DNA of 64,000 nt from NCBI RefSeq assembly GCF_002338065.1, contig NZ_DDHJ01000015.1:248001-312000 (forward strand). The letters run 5' to 3'. The notes under the pieces were generated by a model. The model worked only from the letters and a program-made list of their open reading frames with translations, was not told where the DNA came from and did no database searches. The stretch is from Pseudomonas sp. UBA1879. Its GTDB lineage: Bacteria; Pseudomonadota; Gammaproteobacteria; Pseudomonadales; Pseudomonadaceae. Shown one piece after another: positions 62,285 to 64,000 of this stretch (the first letter of the stretch is position 1; every line of letters begins with the position of its first letter). The translations under genes were made by a program, and so were the position numbers.

Positions 62285-63658
62285 ATGGCAATTCAACAGC
62301 AAAACCCTGGACGGCAGCGGCGTCGCGCCTTTGTCGGCGCCATCTCCGGGCACCTCATCGAATGGTATGACTACGGCGTCTATGGCTTTCTGGCGGTGTA
62401 CATCGGCGGGGCGTTTTTCGTCTCGGACAATCCGACGACCAGCCTTTTGAGCAGCTTTGCCGCGTTTGCGCTGAGCTTCTTCATCCGGCCACTGGGCGGG
62501 CTGTTCTTTGGCCCGCTGGCCGACAAGATCGGTCGCCGCAAAACCCTTATTACGGTGCTGGTGATGATGGCGGGGTCGACCTGCCTGCTCGGGCTGCTGC
62601 CGACGTATGCGTCGATAGGGCTGGCGGCGCCGGTGCTGCTGATCCTCATCCGATGCCTGCAAGGCTTTTCGGCCGGCGGCGAAATCGGCACCATCACCAG
62701 TTTCATTTCCGAGTATGCGGGGCCGGGACGTCGAGGCTTTTCCACCTGCTGGCTGATGGTCACGGCGGTCTTGGGGCTGCTGCTCGGCGGCGCTGTTGCC
62801 AACGGCATGACGTGGGCACTGGGGGCGGAAACCATGCAGGCCTGGGGCTGGCGCGTGCCGTTTCTGATCGCAGGCCCCATGGGCCTGATCTCGATGTACA
62901 TCCGCCTGAAGCTCGAAGACAGCCCGGAATTCCTCGCCCTGCAAAAAGCCGGGGAGACGTCCAAGGCGCCGCTGCGTGAGGTCTGGCAGTGGAAGCGGGC
63001 GATTGCGCTGGTGTTCTTCATCATCACCCTGCACAGCTCGATCTTTTATCTGGTGCTGACCTTCGCCTCGACCTACATGTCGCGCATCCTCAAGTTCGAC
63101 AGTGGCACCACGTTGTTCTATGTCTTCATCGCCAGCCTGGCCGCGGCGTTCGTCATGCCGCTGGGTGGGGCGTTCACCGACCGTTATGGACGCAAGCCCT
63201 TTCTGATGGTGGTCGGGGTGCTGGCGACCCTGGCGATGTACTGGTTCTTCAAGGCGGCCCCGACGGCGACCCCCGGGACGTTTATCTGGCCCTTGATGGC
63301 GGTGGCGATTCTGTTCGGTCTCTACGCGTCTTCGACCTACGCCACCATGAGCGAGCTGCTGCCGACGCGGATTCGCTCGACAGGCATCGCGGTGGCGTAC
63401 AACATTCCGGTCGCGGTGTTCGGCGGCAGTGCGCCGTTGATTTCCACCTGGCTGATTCAGCAGACCGGTGACATCAGCTCGCCGTGGTATTTCTACATCG
63501 GTACCGGGGTCGTGTCGCTGATTGCGTTGAGCATGCTGCGGCAGGAGGACTTCGTCGCCTGCAGCCATGCCCTTCAACCGGTGGCGCCGGACCGCATCGC
63601 CGCGTCAGTTCCCACAGCGTCGCCTTCTACCAAAGCCAGCCACAGCCCCGCAGCTTGA
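62285..63658 (+). CDS. MHS-family (MFS) carboxylate permease
   Basis: The 457-residue 12-helix transporter belongs to the metabolite:H+ symporter group (ShiA/KgtP/ProP): SGHLIEWYDYGVYGFLAVYI, ADKIGRRKTLI (motif A), RCLQGFSAGGEIGTITSFIS and FTDRYGRKPFL. It probably imports the acid used by the ligase and thiolase upstream. The ATG lies 59 bases after the ligase stop. Confidence 0.9.
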   Translation: MAIQQQNPGRQRRRAFVGAISGHLIEWYDYGVYGFLAVYIGGAFFVSDNPTTSLLSSFAAFALSFFIRPLGGLFFGPLADKIGRRKTLITVLVMMAGSTCLLGLLPTYASIGLAAPVLLILIRCLQGFSAGGEIGTITSFISEYAGPGRRGFSTCWLMVTAVLGLLLGGAVANGMTWALGAETMQAWGWRVPFLIAGPMGLISMYIRLKLEDSPEFLALQKAGETSKAPLREVWQWKRAIALVFFIITLHSSIFYLVLTFASTYMSRILKFDSGTTLFYVFIASLAAAFVMPLGGAFTDRYGRKPFLMVVGVLATLAMYWFFKAAPTATPGTFIWPLMAVAILFGLYASSTYATMSELLPTRIRSTGIAVAYNIPVAVFGGSAPLISTWLIQQTGDISSPWYFYIGTGVVSLIALSMLRQEDFVACSHALQPVAPDRIAASVPTASPSTKASHSPAA

Positions 63659-63724
63659 TCCCGCTTGCCTGCGCCGTACCGTTCGAGCGGTGTGCGGCGC
63701 AGGCCATTCCCTTCGATACAGGCT

Positions 63725-64000
63725 GTCTCCCTCGCGGACCTGGCGTCTGCGCAACTGAGCCTGCAGGCACAATTGGCGGACAGCTATGTGCGGCTGCGCG
63801 GGCTGGATCAGCAGACCCGCTTGCTGGAGCAGACGACCCAGGCGTTCAGTCGCGCGGTGGATTTGACCCAGGGCCTGCACGAAGGCGGCATCGTCTCCGG
63901 CCTCGACGTGGCACGGGCGACCTCGCAATTGTCGTCGGCCAAATCGCAGCTTAGGCAGAACGCTGTGCAACGGGCCGTGCTGGAACATGCCATTGCCGCA
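63725..64000 (+). pseudogene. 5'-truncated outer-membrane efflux protein (OprM/NodT family), runs off the window
   Basis: From about 63725 one frame reads VSLADLASAQLSLQAQLADS then YVRLRGLDQQTRLLEQTTQA, GGIVSGLDVARATSQLSSAK and ends inside the family. This is the coiled-coil part of TolC-like outer-membrane factors, roughly residues 180-270 of a 480-residue protein. The signal peptide, lipobox and first third are absent: only 66 bases separate it from the permease stop, with no start codon or ribosome site in frame. It looks like a deletion remnant; the 3' part lies outside. Confidence 0.72.

Overview
The window is chromosomal DNA of a Pseudomonas, most likely of the plant-associated P. syringae type. 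The evidence is the gacA-uvrC-pgsA-tRNA-Gly-tRNA-Cys-tRNA-Leu order typical of the genus, a Pseudomonas-type TTG start on gacA, the high GC coding style, Pseudomonas REP/REPIN repeats, and a harpin-like gene preceded by a HrpL-type promoter (hrp box). Species assignment is inference.

Layout. 1-8.2 kb: a GntP permease (partial) with a sigma-54 promoter and an array of putative activator sites, the HbcR-like activator, and a YejABEF/Npp-type peptide ABC transporter whose last gene overlaps the activator. 8.2-13.5 kb: parvulin, cytoplasmic lipase-like protein, a DAHP synthase with two aromatic-rich leader ORFs and an attenuator-like terminator, a nitrilase-fold hydrolase with a GNAT enzyme, and a divergent phage-type regulator pair. 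13.6-17.5 kb: gacA, uvrC, pgsA and three tRNAs. 17.6-22 kb: a small unknown gene and an operon of topoisomerase IB, a small acidic protein and a UvrA paralogue. 22-26.5 kb: modABC with a ModE-like operator, then an AcuR-type repressor and AcuI-type reductase sharing two near-identical operators.

26.5-34 kb: a RES/Xre toxin-antitoxin pair, an Ada protein with a degenerate zinc site, copCD, a chemoreceptor, a long non-coding gap and an OprD-family porin. 34-38.8 kb: glxR-hyi-gcl (glyoxylate to glycerate) with a divergent LysR regulator and an internal REPIN. 38.8-47.4 kb: the harpin-like gene with its hrp box, a hydratase, a DUF2790 protein, an exported alpha/beta hydrolase, an MdtG-like exporter, an orphan histidine kinase, an ArnT-like glycosyltransferase and a remnant of ugd. 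47.4-55.8 kb: RidA-like protein, ureohydrolase, amino-acid ABC transporter, MmgE/PrpD protein and RpiR regulator, divergent from a GabT-type aminotransferase; together they look like uptake and breakdown of a guanidino or amino acid. 56-59.4 kb: a KaiC-like ATPase, a receiver protein, a degenerate receiver and a PAS-LuxR regulator. 59.5-64 kb: thiolase, acyl-CoA ligase and MHS permease, then a 5'-truncated outer-membrane efflux gene running off the end.

The most unusual items are the harpin-like protein with an unrecognised C-terminal domain under a hrp box, the tandem aromatic leader peptides and terminator before the DAHP synthase, the three GTCTC-N6-GRGAC sites before the sigma-54 promoter, and a composite palindromic repeat present three times.
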